From NCBI GenBank assembly GCA_947502305.1, contig CANMZA010000001.1, positions 434,001-498,000 of the forward strand: a stretch of 64,000 bases of DNA, given 5' to 3'. The notes under the pieces are model-generated. The model had not been told where the DNA came from. It saw nothing but the letters and a program-made list of their open reading frames with translations, and made no database searches. Both the position numbers and the translations under genes were made by a program. This DNA comes from an uncultured Erythrobacter sp. (GTDB lineage: Bacteria; Pseudomonadota; Alphaproteobacteria; Sphingomonadales; Sphingomonadaceae). Positions 34,875-42,449 of the stretch are shown piece by piece. Within the stretch, counting starts at the first letter, position 1. Each line of letters begins with the position of its first letter.

Positions 34875-35705
34875 TCAGTTGGCTCTCGTCCCCTGCGGCG
34901 CTTGCAGCCAATAAAATTCAACCCGGCTTACACCGCTGGTAAAATATTGGCTGTGGGCCTGATATTCCGGCGATTGCTGCACTTGATCAAAACCATCGGT
35001 GCTTTCCCATTCAACAAAGGTTAGCTGCGCCGGCGCTTCTGGCGGGGAGGCATGCGCCTCCAGCGAAGGCTGCTTCATTTTGTAGATAAACCGTCCCCCA
35101 GCACGGGTAATCGCCGGTTCAATCCCGCTGAGATAGCGCGCATAATCGCCCGCATTGGCCCCATCAGTCCACGCGACGACGACAGTGTAATGTTTTGCCG
35201 GATCGAAATTTAGCGAAAGGTCTTCCTGCAATTCCACGCTGTAAACCTTCAACTCGCTCCATGCATCAGGACGAGTGGCCTTGATTGCGGGCCAATCGGG
35301 GTGAGCGGCAAATGCATCGGCGGATGCTTGATCCGGCCAAGAGAAGAATGAGAAAACCTCTGGTTCAAAATCGCTGAAGACGTTGCGTGAGACATTCAAT
35401 TGACCCAGCCGCTGAAACCCAAAACTGGATGCGATTGGGAAGGCTGTCTGACCATAGGACCGCGCCGCCGCTTCACCGCCTTTGCGGGCTTGTGATGCAA
35501 TGATCTGGAGCACTTCTCCGCGCTGCATTTCAACCGAAAATGCCGGTGCCGATGCCGGTGCCACTTCGGAGGCTGCTTCGGGAGCGGCTTCAGAAGTGCG
35601 GGCATGGTCGTGCCCTTTTTCTCCGGCATGCGAAACGCTGGTTAGCGCAAAGGCGCTGGTCATGAGGGCTGCGGTCGAAATGGCGGTTTTGAGAAACGTG
35701 TTCAT
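34875..35705 (-). CDS. Exported protein with two dimeric alpha/beta-barrel (NIPSNAP/DUF1330-like) repeats
   Basis: A 276-aa protein with a signal peptide (MNTFLKTAISTAALM..., ending VSHAG). A His/Ala-rich linker follows, then two repeats resembling the ferredoxin-like monooxygenase/NIPSNAP fold (FSFFSWPDQASADAFAAHPD in the first; TFVEWESTDGFDQVQQSPEY in the second). The repeats suggest an internal pseudo-dimer. AGGAACC precedes ATG 35705. It is divergent from a LysR-type regulator over 141 bp, which suggests control by it. Function unknown; related folds often bind small oxidised molecules. Confidence 0.8.
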   Translation of the reverse strand: MNTFLKTAISTAALMTSAFALTSVSHAGEKGHDHARTSEAAPEAASEVAPASAPAFSVEMQRGEVLQIIASQARKGGEAAARSYGQTAFPIASSFGFQRLGQLNVSRNVFSDFEPEVFSFFSWPDQASADAFAAHPDWPAIKATRPDAWSELKVYSVELQEDLSLNFDPAKHYTVVVAWTDGANAGDYARYLSGIEPAITRAGGRFIYKMKQPSLEAHASPPEAPAQLTFVEWESTDGFDQVQQSPEYQAHSQYFTSGVSRVEFYWLQAPQGTRAN

Positions 35706-35737
35706 CAAAGGGTTCCTGAGTCTACGTGGTTGATAAA

Positions 35738-35796
35738 TGCACCAATACACGGGAAGCCTGCACCCGTTTGGCTAGATTTATGCCGCACTTGGTGCA
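35738..35796. promoter_or_regulatory. Inverted repeat between the divergent LysR and NIPSNAP-like genes
   Basis: TGCACCAA (35738-35745) and TTGGTGCA (35789-35796) are exact reverse complements in the 141-bp divergent region. A short GCAC-TTG-GTGC palindrome overlaps the second arm. Position and symmetry suit a LysR-family binding site controlling the divergent pair. Confidence 0.5.
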
Positions 35797-35846
35797 AAAT
35801 AGTTCCACAGAGGCAGAGTGTCCGAAAGCCAGAATGGAAGCGTATC

Positions 35847-36722
35847 ATGGATGATTGGGATGATTTTCGGCTGATTTTGGCATTGATGCGGGCGGGCACT
35901 TTGCGCGGTGCGGCGGCGGGGTTGGGATTGACCCACACAACCGTATCGCGGCGGCTGGCGGCGCTGCAGGATGCGCGGGGGCAATTGTTTGAAAAGACGC
36001 CAGACGGCTACATTCCCAATACGCTTGGCCGGGCATTGGTCAGCATTGCTGAACAGATGGAGAGCCTTTCGCTGACCGGTGCGCGGCATCAACGCGCTCT
36101 GGACGATGCCCTCTCCGGCACAATCACAATGTCTCTGCCGGAGGCGATTGCGCAATATTTGCTGCTAGAAGATTTGCTCGAATTTGCCGCTCTTTATCCA
36201 GCAATCGATCTGCGGGTTGAGACGAGTTACCGGTTTGTCGATCTTGACCGGTCAGAGGCGGATATTGTTGTTCGAGGCGCGCAGGAACCGCCGGATCATT
36301 TGGTCGGTCGGCGGCTCTTTCCCAATTGCGTGACATATTACGGGAATCGCGAATACCTCGCGGCAACCCCGCGTGAGGAACTGCGCTGGATCGCGCCCAG
36401 TCCGGAAACGCGCTCAGCGGGATGGGTTGAGCGGTCGCCTTTTCCCGATGCGCCCGTCGCGCTTGTGATTGATGACATCACTGCGCGTCACCGCGCGTTG
36501 GTGAAAGGGCTCGGCCTTAGCCGGGGGGCGTGTTTTATGGCGGATCCAGAACCGGGTCTGGTTCGCTTGGATGCACGGACGCCGGATCCGCAGCAAGATA
36601 TCTGGGTTCTCACCCATCCTGATTTGAGGAACACGCCGCGCATTCGCCTGGCGATGGATTTCATCGCGCAGGCTATGCTCAGGAAAAAACCGCTTGTTCT
36701 GGGTGAGTTGGACCCGGCTTGA
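35847..36722 (+). CDS. LysR-family transcriptional regulator
   Basis: A 291-aa regulator with an N-terminal winged helix-turn-helix (MDDWDDFRLILALMRAGTLR, GLGLTHTTVSRRLAALQDA) and a LysR substrate-binding domain (SLPEAIAQYLLLEDLLEFAA; YRFVDLDRSEADIVVRG). GGAAG lies before ATG 35847. It is divergent from the exported NIPSNAP-like gene, the usual layout in which a LysR protein controls its neighbour and itself. The effector is unknown. typA follows convergently, 20 bp beyond the stop. Confidence 0.92.
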   Translation: MDDWDDFRLILALMRAGTLRGAAAGLGLTHTTVSRRLAALQDARGQLFEKTPDGYIPNTLGRALVSIAEQMESLSLTGARHQRALDDALSGTITMSLPEAIAQYLLLEDLLEFAALYPAIDLRVETSYRFVDLDRSEADIVVRGAQEPPDHLVGRRLFPNCVTYYGNREYLAATPREELRWIAPSPETRSAGWVERSPFPDAPVALVIDDITARHRALVKGLGLSRGACFMADPEPGLVRLDARTPDPQQDIWVLTHPDLRNTPRIRLAMDFIAQAMLRKKPLVLGELDPA

Positions 36723-36742
36723 ACAGCCGAGCCTATCTAACC

Positions 36743-38587
36743 TTACGCCTTCTTCTTGCGGCTCGCCTTCTTGCGCTCATGCGGGCACAGTAGCGTTTTG
36801 CGCAAGCGGATGCTTTGCGGTGTTACTTCGACCATTTCATCGGTGTCGATGTAAGCAATTGATTGCTCCAAACTCATCCGGCGCGGCGGGGTGAGGCGGA
36901 TGGCGTCGTCTTTACCGGTGGAGCGCACGTTGGAAAGCTGCTTCGCTTTCATCGGGTTCACTTCCAGATCGTCCGGCTTCGCGTTTTCGCCGATGACCAT
37001 GCCTTCATAGACTTTCATCGACGCGCCCACGAACATCTCGCCGCGCTCTTCCAGCATGTTGAGCGCATAAGCGTTGCTCTCACCATCACCGTTAGAGATC
37101 AGCACGCCGTTGCTGCGCCCTTCGATCGGGCCGCGATAGGGGCCGTATTTTTCGAACAGGCGGTTCATGATCCCGGTGCCGCGCGTGTCGGACAGGAATT
37201 CGCCGTGATACCCGATCAATCCGCGCGACGGGGCGGAGAAGGTGATGCGGGTTTTGCCCACGCCCGATGGGCGCATTTCGGTGAGGTCGGCTTTACGCTT
37301 CTGCATTTTCTCAACGACGGTGCCGGAATGTTCATCATCCACGTCGATGACGACGGTTTCAAATGGCTCGGTTTGCTGGCCGTCTTCTTCGCGGAACAGC
37401 ACGACCGGGCGGCTAATGCCCAGCTCGAACCCTTCGCGGCGCATCGTTTCGATGAGCACGCCGAGCTGCAATTCGCCGCGTCCAGCGACTTCGAATGCGT
37501 CTTTATCGTCCGCTTCTGTAATGCGGATGGCGACATTGGTTTCCGCCTCGCGCAGCAAACGGTCGCGGATCATGCGGCTGGTGACTTTGGTGCCTTCACG
37601 GCCAGCAAGCGGCGAATCGTTCACCGAAAAACGCATGGCGAGTGTTGGCGGATCAATCGGTTGCGCCTCAATCGGGGTGGTGACCGAAGGATCGCAGATG
37701 GTGTTCGACACGGTTGCTTTTTCAAGGCCGGCAAGCGCGATGATGTCGCCCGCCTGCGCGCTTTCAACCGGAACCCGTTCAAGCCCGTCAAAGCTCATCA
37801 GCTTCGTCGCGCGGCCGACTTCGACGACATTGCCGTCCATATCAATCGCGTGGATCGGATCGTTGATGTTGACGGTGCCCGATTGGACGCGGCCGGTCAG
37901 AACGCGGCCCATGAAATTGTCGCGGTCAAGCAAGGTTGCAAGAAAGCTGAACTTGCCTTCTGGGTCGAGGCCCGGAGAAGGGACGTGTTTGGTGATCAGT
38001 TCAAATAGCGGCGCCAAAGTACCCTCGCGCGCGCTTTCATCATCGCTGGCATAGCCATCGCGGCCCGACGCCCAAAGCGATGGGAAATCGAGCTGTTCGT
38101 CATTCGCATCGAGCGAGGCAAACAGGTCGAACACTTCGTCGAGAACTTCTTGTGGGCGGCCATCGGGACGGTCGATCTTGTTGACGACCACAATCGGCTT
38201 CAAACCCAACGCCAGCGCTTTGCCGGTCACAAATTTGGTTTGCGGCATGGCGCCTTCCGCGCTGTCGACCAGCAGGATAACGCCGTCGACCATAGAGAGG
38301 ATGCGTTCCACCTCTGCGCCAAAGTCGGCGTGGCCCGGCGTGTCGACAATGTTGATGCGGGTGGTGTTGCCATCGGCGCCTTCCCACTCAACGCTGGTGC
38401 ATTTGGCGAGAATGGTGATGCCGCGCTCTTTTTCCAAATCGCCGGAATCCATTGCGCGTTCTTCGACGCGTTGGTTCTCACGGAATGTGCCGGATTGGCG
38501 GAACAATTGATCGACCAAAGTGGTCTTTCCGTGGTCAACGTGCGCGATAATTGCGATATTACGCAGTGAATTAGAGCTTGCGGACAT
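36743..38587 (-). CDS. typA: Ribosome-associated GTPase TypA/BipA
   Basis: A 614-aa translational GTPase that helps ribosome assembly and growth under stress or cold. G motifs: IAIIAHVDHGKTTLVDQL, RGITILAKCTS, NIVDTPGHADFGAEVERIL and VVNKIDRPDGRPQEV. The C-terminal TypA-specific domain has SRGLIGYHGEFLSDTRG and ELTPPRRMSLEQSIAYID-type sequence (RLTPPRRMSLEQ), ending in a Lys/Arg-rich tail. I start at ATG 38587, nearest the family N-terminus; ATG 38602 is an alternative five codons upstream. Confidence 0.96.
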   Translation of the reverse strand: MSASSNSLRNIAIIAHVDHGKTTLVDQLFRQSGTFRENQRVEERAMDSGDLEKERGITILAKCTSVEWEGADGNTTRINIVDTPGHADFGAEVERILSMVDGVILLVDSAEGAMPQTKFVTGKALALGLKPIVVVNKIDRPDGRPQEVLDEVFDLFASLDANDEQLDFPSLWASGRDGYASDDESAREGTLAPLFELITKHVPSPGLDPEGKFSFLATLLDRDNFMGRVLTGRVQSGTVNINDPIHAIDMDGNVVEVGRATKLMSFDGLERVPVESAQAGDIIALAGLEKATVSNTICDPSVTTPIEAQPIDPPTLAMRFSVNDSPLAGREGTKVTSRMIRDRLLREAETNVAIRITEADDKDAFEVAGRGELQLGVLIETMRREGFELGISRPVVLFREEDGQQTEPFETVVIDVDDEHSGTVVEKMQKRKADLTEMRPSGVGKTRITFSAPSRGLIGYHGEFLSDTRGTGIMNRLFEKYGPYRGPIEGRSNGVLISNGDGESNAYALNMLEERGEMFVGASMKVYEGMVIGENAKPDDLEVNPMKAKQLSNVRSTGKDDAIRLTPPRRMSLEQSIAYIDTDEMVEVTPQSIRLRKTLLCPHERKKASRKKKA

Positions 38588-39007
38588 TTTCTTGATTTCC
38601 ATCAGTGCGGCTCCGCGATTGAGATGCGGGGCCGGGCATTACGCTATGTTGCAGCGCGGTTGGGGCGGTTAGTGGCTGCTTTGCAACATTGAGGCCGACG
38701 TTACGGAAAGAGCCGCAGGCCGGACTGTGTGTTGCAATGCACCATAGATGCGGGTTCGTCGGCGCGCCTAGCGCAGGCGGGGCGAGGCGGCAAGCTCTGA
38801 GGCGAAATCCGCAGGCAATATCACCGCTATAGGTGTGACTCAGTTGCAACATTCCCGGCCTGACCCGCGCAAATGCGCCGGTTAGCCGCTTGTCGCGCAT
38901 CCGGGGCTGGCCTATCAGAAGTGGCAATCGAGGCTGATCGGACCTGCATCTGGGGATGCGCTAATAAAGTCCGGCTGTCGTCGATGGGATTTGAGGAGAG
39001 ACAATCC
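38588..39007. promoter_or_regulatory. 420-bp divergent region upstream of typA and the TonB receptor, with repeated TTGCAACATT motif
   Basis: No gene is supported here. It holds TTGCAACATT at 38681-38690 and 38844-38853, with related ATGTTGCAG (38646-38654) and TGTTGCAATG (38730-38739) in the opposite orientation. GTTGCAAC at 38843-38850 is itself a perfect palindrome. Promoters for typA (minus) and the receptor (plus) must lie within. GAGGAGAG at the right end is the receptor's ribosome site. Confidence 0.5.
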
Positions 39008-41632
39008 ATGCGTTCCAATATTTCCGGCGCCGCCGGCACTACTCGTTTTGCCCTGCTTGCAGGTGCAGCCACTTTTGCCTTGAGCGCGCCCGGCGTTGCT
39101 CTGGCGCAAACCGCCCCTGACGCTGATGAGCCGGAGCTTGAAGCACCGCAATCCAGCAACCAAATCATTGTTACCGCGTCGAAGCGGGAGCAAACTCTGC
39201 AAGAAACACCGATCTCGGTTTCTGTGACCACGGGCGAAACGCTCGAAAACGCACAGATCCGCGACGTGCTCGATCTGCAAACGGTTACTCCGTCGCTGCG
39301 CGTTAGCCAGCTGCAAACATCGTCTGCATCGACTTTCATCATTCGCGGTTTCGGTAACGGCGATAACAACTTTGGTATTGAGCCATCGGTCGGCGTCTTC
39401 ATCGACGGCGTGTTCCGTTCGCGCTCTGCTGCGGCACTGGGCGATTTGCCCAATGTTCAGCGCATCGAGGTTTTGAACGGCCCGCAATCAACCCTGTTCG
39501 GTAAGAACGCATCGGCAGGCGTTATCTCGGTCGTCACGCGAGAGCCGCAATTTGATTTCGGCGGCAGTGTTGAGGCCGTATATGGCAATTTCAACACCGT
39601 CGTTTTGAAAGGTGACATCACCGGCCCACTGACCGATTCGATCGCTTTCTCGCTCGACGGCAATTATCAGCGCCGCGATGGGTATTCGACCATCGTCAAC
39701 CTCGATGAAGAGCAAAACAACCGCGATCGTTACTCGGTTCGCGGCCAATTGCTGATCGAGCCAAACTCGGATTTCAAAATCCGCGCAATTGTCGATTATT
39801 CCGAAATTGATGAAATTTGCTGCCAGGTTGGCACTCTTGTGGCTGGCCCAACGGTTGCCGCGATCAACGCCGTCGGCGGTGCGATCGGTACGCCTGAGAC
39901 TTTCTTCGACTACGAAGCAAACCTCAATTTCGTACCGACCAACACAGTTGAGAATTACGGCGCCTCGGTCCAGATGGATTACCAAGTCGGCGCGATTTCA
40001 TTGACGTCGATCACGGCTTACCGTGAACTGCGCAATTTCTTCCTGTCGGACATTGATTACACCAGTGCATCGCTCGCGACGGAAACACGCGATCAGGCGG
40101 TTGATACCTTCACCCAAGAATTCCGGATCACTTCGGATTTTGACGGCCCGATCAACTTCTTGCTCGGCGGGTATTATTTCGACGAGACAATCACGCAAGA
40201 CAGCGCAATTCAAAACGGCGACGATATTCGCGACGTGTTTGAATTGCTCGCAGGCGGCAACCCAGCAGACGTTCTGTCGGGTGCGCCTTCCGTGTTTAAC
40301 GGCGTGGAACAGGCCCTTGGCCTGCCACAGGAAAGCATTTTCCTTACCCCGCTGCTTAGCGACGAATTCTTCACGATGGACAACACGTCCTATTCGATCT
40401 TCGGTACGGTTGATTTTGAACCGACCGACGGCCTCGTGATTACCGCTGGCTTTAACTACACTGACGACAGCAAAGACTTTGCTCTTGAGCAACAGAGCTT
40501 TGATCCATTGGGTCAGGTCAATCTGGTCGATGCCTTTATCACTGGTGCGACTGCGGCTAACCCAGGGTTGCCAACGGTGACCGACCGTGCTGGTTTCCAA
40601 GCCCTGCCAGAAGCCGTGCAAGCGGGCCTGTTGGCAGCCGCTCTTGACCCAACGCAAAACCCGCTGCTCGGTCTGGCTGGATTCCAGTTCCAGCCGCCAT
40701 TCCTGACCATTCCAAACGCTGTCGAAGATGGCCGGACGAATGATGATGAACTGACCTATCTTCTGCGGGTCGCCTATCAGGTGTCCAACGAAGTCAATGT
40801 CTACGGCAGCTACGCAACCGGCTTTAAAGCAAGCTCGGTCAACCTGTCGCGTGACAGCCGTCCTTCCAGCGCGGACTTTGTTGCCGGGCCGGGCGGTTCG
40901 ACCTTCGCTGCGCCATCCTCGCCAATTCTGGATGCCGGTTTGGCCATTCCAAACCTCGTCTCAGGCACGCGTTTTGCGGGTCCAGAGGAAGCGGAAGTCT
41001 TTGAAATCGGTATCAAAGCACAGTGGGATGGGTTTGGTTTCAACCTCGCTCTGTTTGACCAAACGATTGATGGTTTCCAAAGCCTCGCCTTCACCGGCAC
41101 TGGCTTTGCGCTTCAAAACGCGGGTAGCCAATCGGTTAAGGGTGCGGAATTTGACGCCACCATCGTTCCAACCGATGGCTTGGTTTTGACTTTCGCGATG
41201 ACCTATCTCGATCCGCTGTTCGATGATTTCCCAGGCAGCGTTCTGGGCGATCTTTCCGGCGTAAGACCGGCCGGCATCCCGGAAATCGCTATCGCAACCA
41301 GCGCGACTTACACACATGAGTTCGACAGCGGCAGCCGGATCATCAGCCGCATCGATTACAACCATGAAAGCAACACGCCGATCAATAACGGTCTGCCAAC
41401 TTTCAATGCTGCATTGGGCAACACTCAGATCTTCAACCGCGAAGTTAATCTGGTGAACGCCTCGATCACATTGGCGCTGAACAACGGATTTGAAGTAGGT
41501 GCGTATGCGCGTAACCTCACCGATGATCAGTATATCAGCACAGTGTTCGACGGTGTGGCACAGGCCGGTACGGTTTCGGGCTACCCGAACCAGCCGCGCA
41601 CTTACGGCGGCGTTGTACGCTTCAAGTTCTGA
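39008..41632 (+). CDS. TonB-dependent outer membrane receptor
   Basis: An 874-aa outer membrane transporter: signal peptide ending APGVALAQ, then a plug domain opening with NQIIVTASKREQTLQETPIS (IVTA-type TonB region) and FIIRGFGNGDNNFGIEPSVG. The 22-strand barrel ends in a typical aromatic C-terminus (YGGVVRFKF). The RGFG/VGVFIDGVFRSR and VLNGPQSTLFGKNASAG blocks fit the sphingomonad receptor family with unknown organic or siderophore ligands. Codon usage is richer in CAA/GAA/ATT than its neighbours. GAGGAGAG precedes ATG 39008. A strong terminator follows, so it is monocistronic. Confidence 0.95.
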   Translation: MRSNISGAAGTTRFALLAGAATFALSAPGVALAQTAPDADEPELEAPQSSNQIIVTASKREQTLQETPISVSVTTGETLENAQIRDVLDLQTVTPSLRVSQLQTSSASTFIIRGFGNGDNNFGIEPSVGVFIDGVFRSRSAAALGDLPNVQRIEVLNGPQSTLFGKNASAGVISVVTREPQFDFGGSVEAVYGNFNTVVLKGDITGPLTDSIAFSLDGNYQRRDGYSTIVNLDEEQNNRDRYSVRGQLLIEPNSDFKIRAIVDYSEIDEICCQVGTLVAGPTVAAINAVGGAIGTPETFFDYEANLNFVPTNTVENYGASVQMDYQVGAISLTSITAYRELRNFFLSDIDYTSASLATETRDQAVDTFTQEFRITSDFDGPINFLLGGYYFDETITQDSAIQNGDDIRDVFELLAGGNPADVLSGAPSVFNGVEQALGLPQESIFLTPLLSDEFFTMDNTSYSIFGTVDFEPTDGLVITAGFNYTDDSKDFALEQQSFDPLGQVNLVDAFITGATAANPGLPTVTDRAGFQALPEAVQAGLLAAALDPTQNPLLGLAGFQFQPPFLTIPNAVEDGRTNDDELTYLLRVAYQVSNEVNVYGSYATGFKASSVNLSRDSRPSSADFVAGPGGSTFAAPSSPILDAGLAIPNLVSGTRFAGPEEAEVFEIGIKAQWDGFGFNLALFDQTIDGFQSLAFTGTGFALQNAGSQSVKGAEFDATIVPTDGLVLTFAMTYLDPLFDDFPGSVLGDLSGVRPAGIPEIAIATSATYTHEFDSGSRIISRIDYNHESNTPINNGLPTFNAALGNTQIFNREVNLVNASITLALNNGFEVGAYARNLTDDQYISTVFDGVAQAGTVSGYPNQPRTYGGVVRFKF

Positions 41633-41656
41633 TCCATTCGATCAGAGTGATTTAAA

Positions 41657-41692
41657 AGAGGGGCCGCGCCAAAATGGTGCGGCCCCTTTTTT
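41657..41692 (+). terminator. Rho-independent terminator of the TonB receptor
   Basis: AGGGGCCGC (41659-41667) pairs with GCGGCCCCT (41679-41687), followed by six T. An inner CCA/TGG pairing extends the stem. Confidence 0.93.
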
Positions 41693-41859
41693 GTGCCTGT
41701 TCCGCATAATCGCGATTTTGGGCGCGTCTGATCTGCCCAATAAACTGCGCGCTTTCAAATCCTGTCCAATGGACTTTGCCCACCCAATCCGGCGCGGCGC
41801 ATTGCCATGCACGGCAAATTGTGGTGCGTTGGGTGCCTAATTTTTGAGGGGATAGTATT

Positions 41860-42342
41860 ATGCAGTGGGTGCTTTTGCCGCTGAAACGTTACGCAGAATT
41901 TCACGGGCGCTCGCGCCGGATGGAATTTTGGAGCTTCGCGCTCTTCAACATGATCCTTGGTCTGGTGCTCGCGGGGCCGTTTTATTACGCCATGCTCAGC
42001 GCGACATTGTCGGTCGATCCGAATTCGCCCGGCGCGGATGCCGCCATGGCCGATGCGATGCTGTCGGGGGCGGGGACGTTCGGGATGATCGGGATTGGTC
42101 TGTTTTCGCTCTATGCGCTTGCGACCTTGATCCCCAATATCGCGGTTACCGTTCGGCGGTTACATGATCGGGATATGTCGGGCTGGTGGTATCTGGGCTT
42201 TATCGTCGCCTCGATCATCCCGCTTATCGGTCTCTTGGCCAGCATTGCGTTTATTGTGGTCATGTTCCTGCCGGGAACAGACGGGCCAAACCGTTTTGGC
42301 GAAGACCCCAAAGGGGTGTCCGGAGCAGAGACGTTCAGCTGA
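41860..42342 (+). CDS. DUF805 inner membrane protein
   Basis: A 160-aa protein of the DUF805 (YhaH-like) family: MQWVLLPLKRYAEFHGRSRR and MEFWSFALFNMILGLVLAG, then LIPNIAVTVRRLHDRDMSGW with the family RRLHD motif and LPGTDGPNRFGEDP at the end. Four hydrophobic helices are predicted. The function is not known. TGAGGGGATAG precedes the ATG. It stands alone between two terminators. Confidence 0.92.
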   Translation: MQWVLLPLKRYAEFHGRSRRMEFWSFALFNMILGLVLAGPFYYAMLSATLSVDPNSPGADAAMADAMLSGAGTFGMIGIGLFSLYALATLIPNIAVTVRRLHDRDMSGWWYLGFIVASIIPLIGLLASIAFIVVMFLPGTDGPNRFGEDPKGVSGAETFS

Positions 42343-42372
42343 TCCGAAACGGAGGCTGAAAATCGCAAAAAA

Positions 42373-42407
42373 GGCGGGGGAGCGTTCGGCGCATCCCCCG
42401 CCTTTTT
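42373..42407 (+). terminator. Rho-independent terminator of the DUF805 gene
   Basis: GGCGGGGG (42373-42380) pairs with CCCCCGCC (42395-42402), followed by five T. A-rich DNA upstream makes it partly usable from the other strand, where the ABC permease gene ends at 42450. Confidence 0.92.
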
Positions 42408-42449
42408 CGTTTATTCAGCGGCGGTGGGATCGGACGCTTGCCCAGCGCC

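Noticed and set aside
36863..38008. 381-codon open frame on the plus strand opposite typA
   Set aside because: Antisense to a strongly conserved GTPase, with no ribosome site and no recognisable motif.
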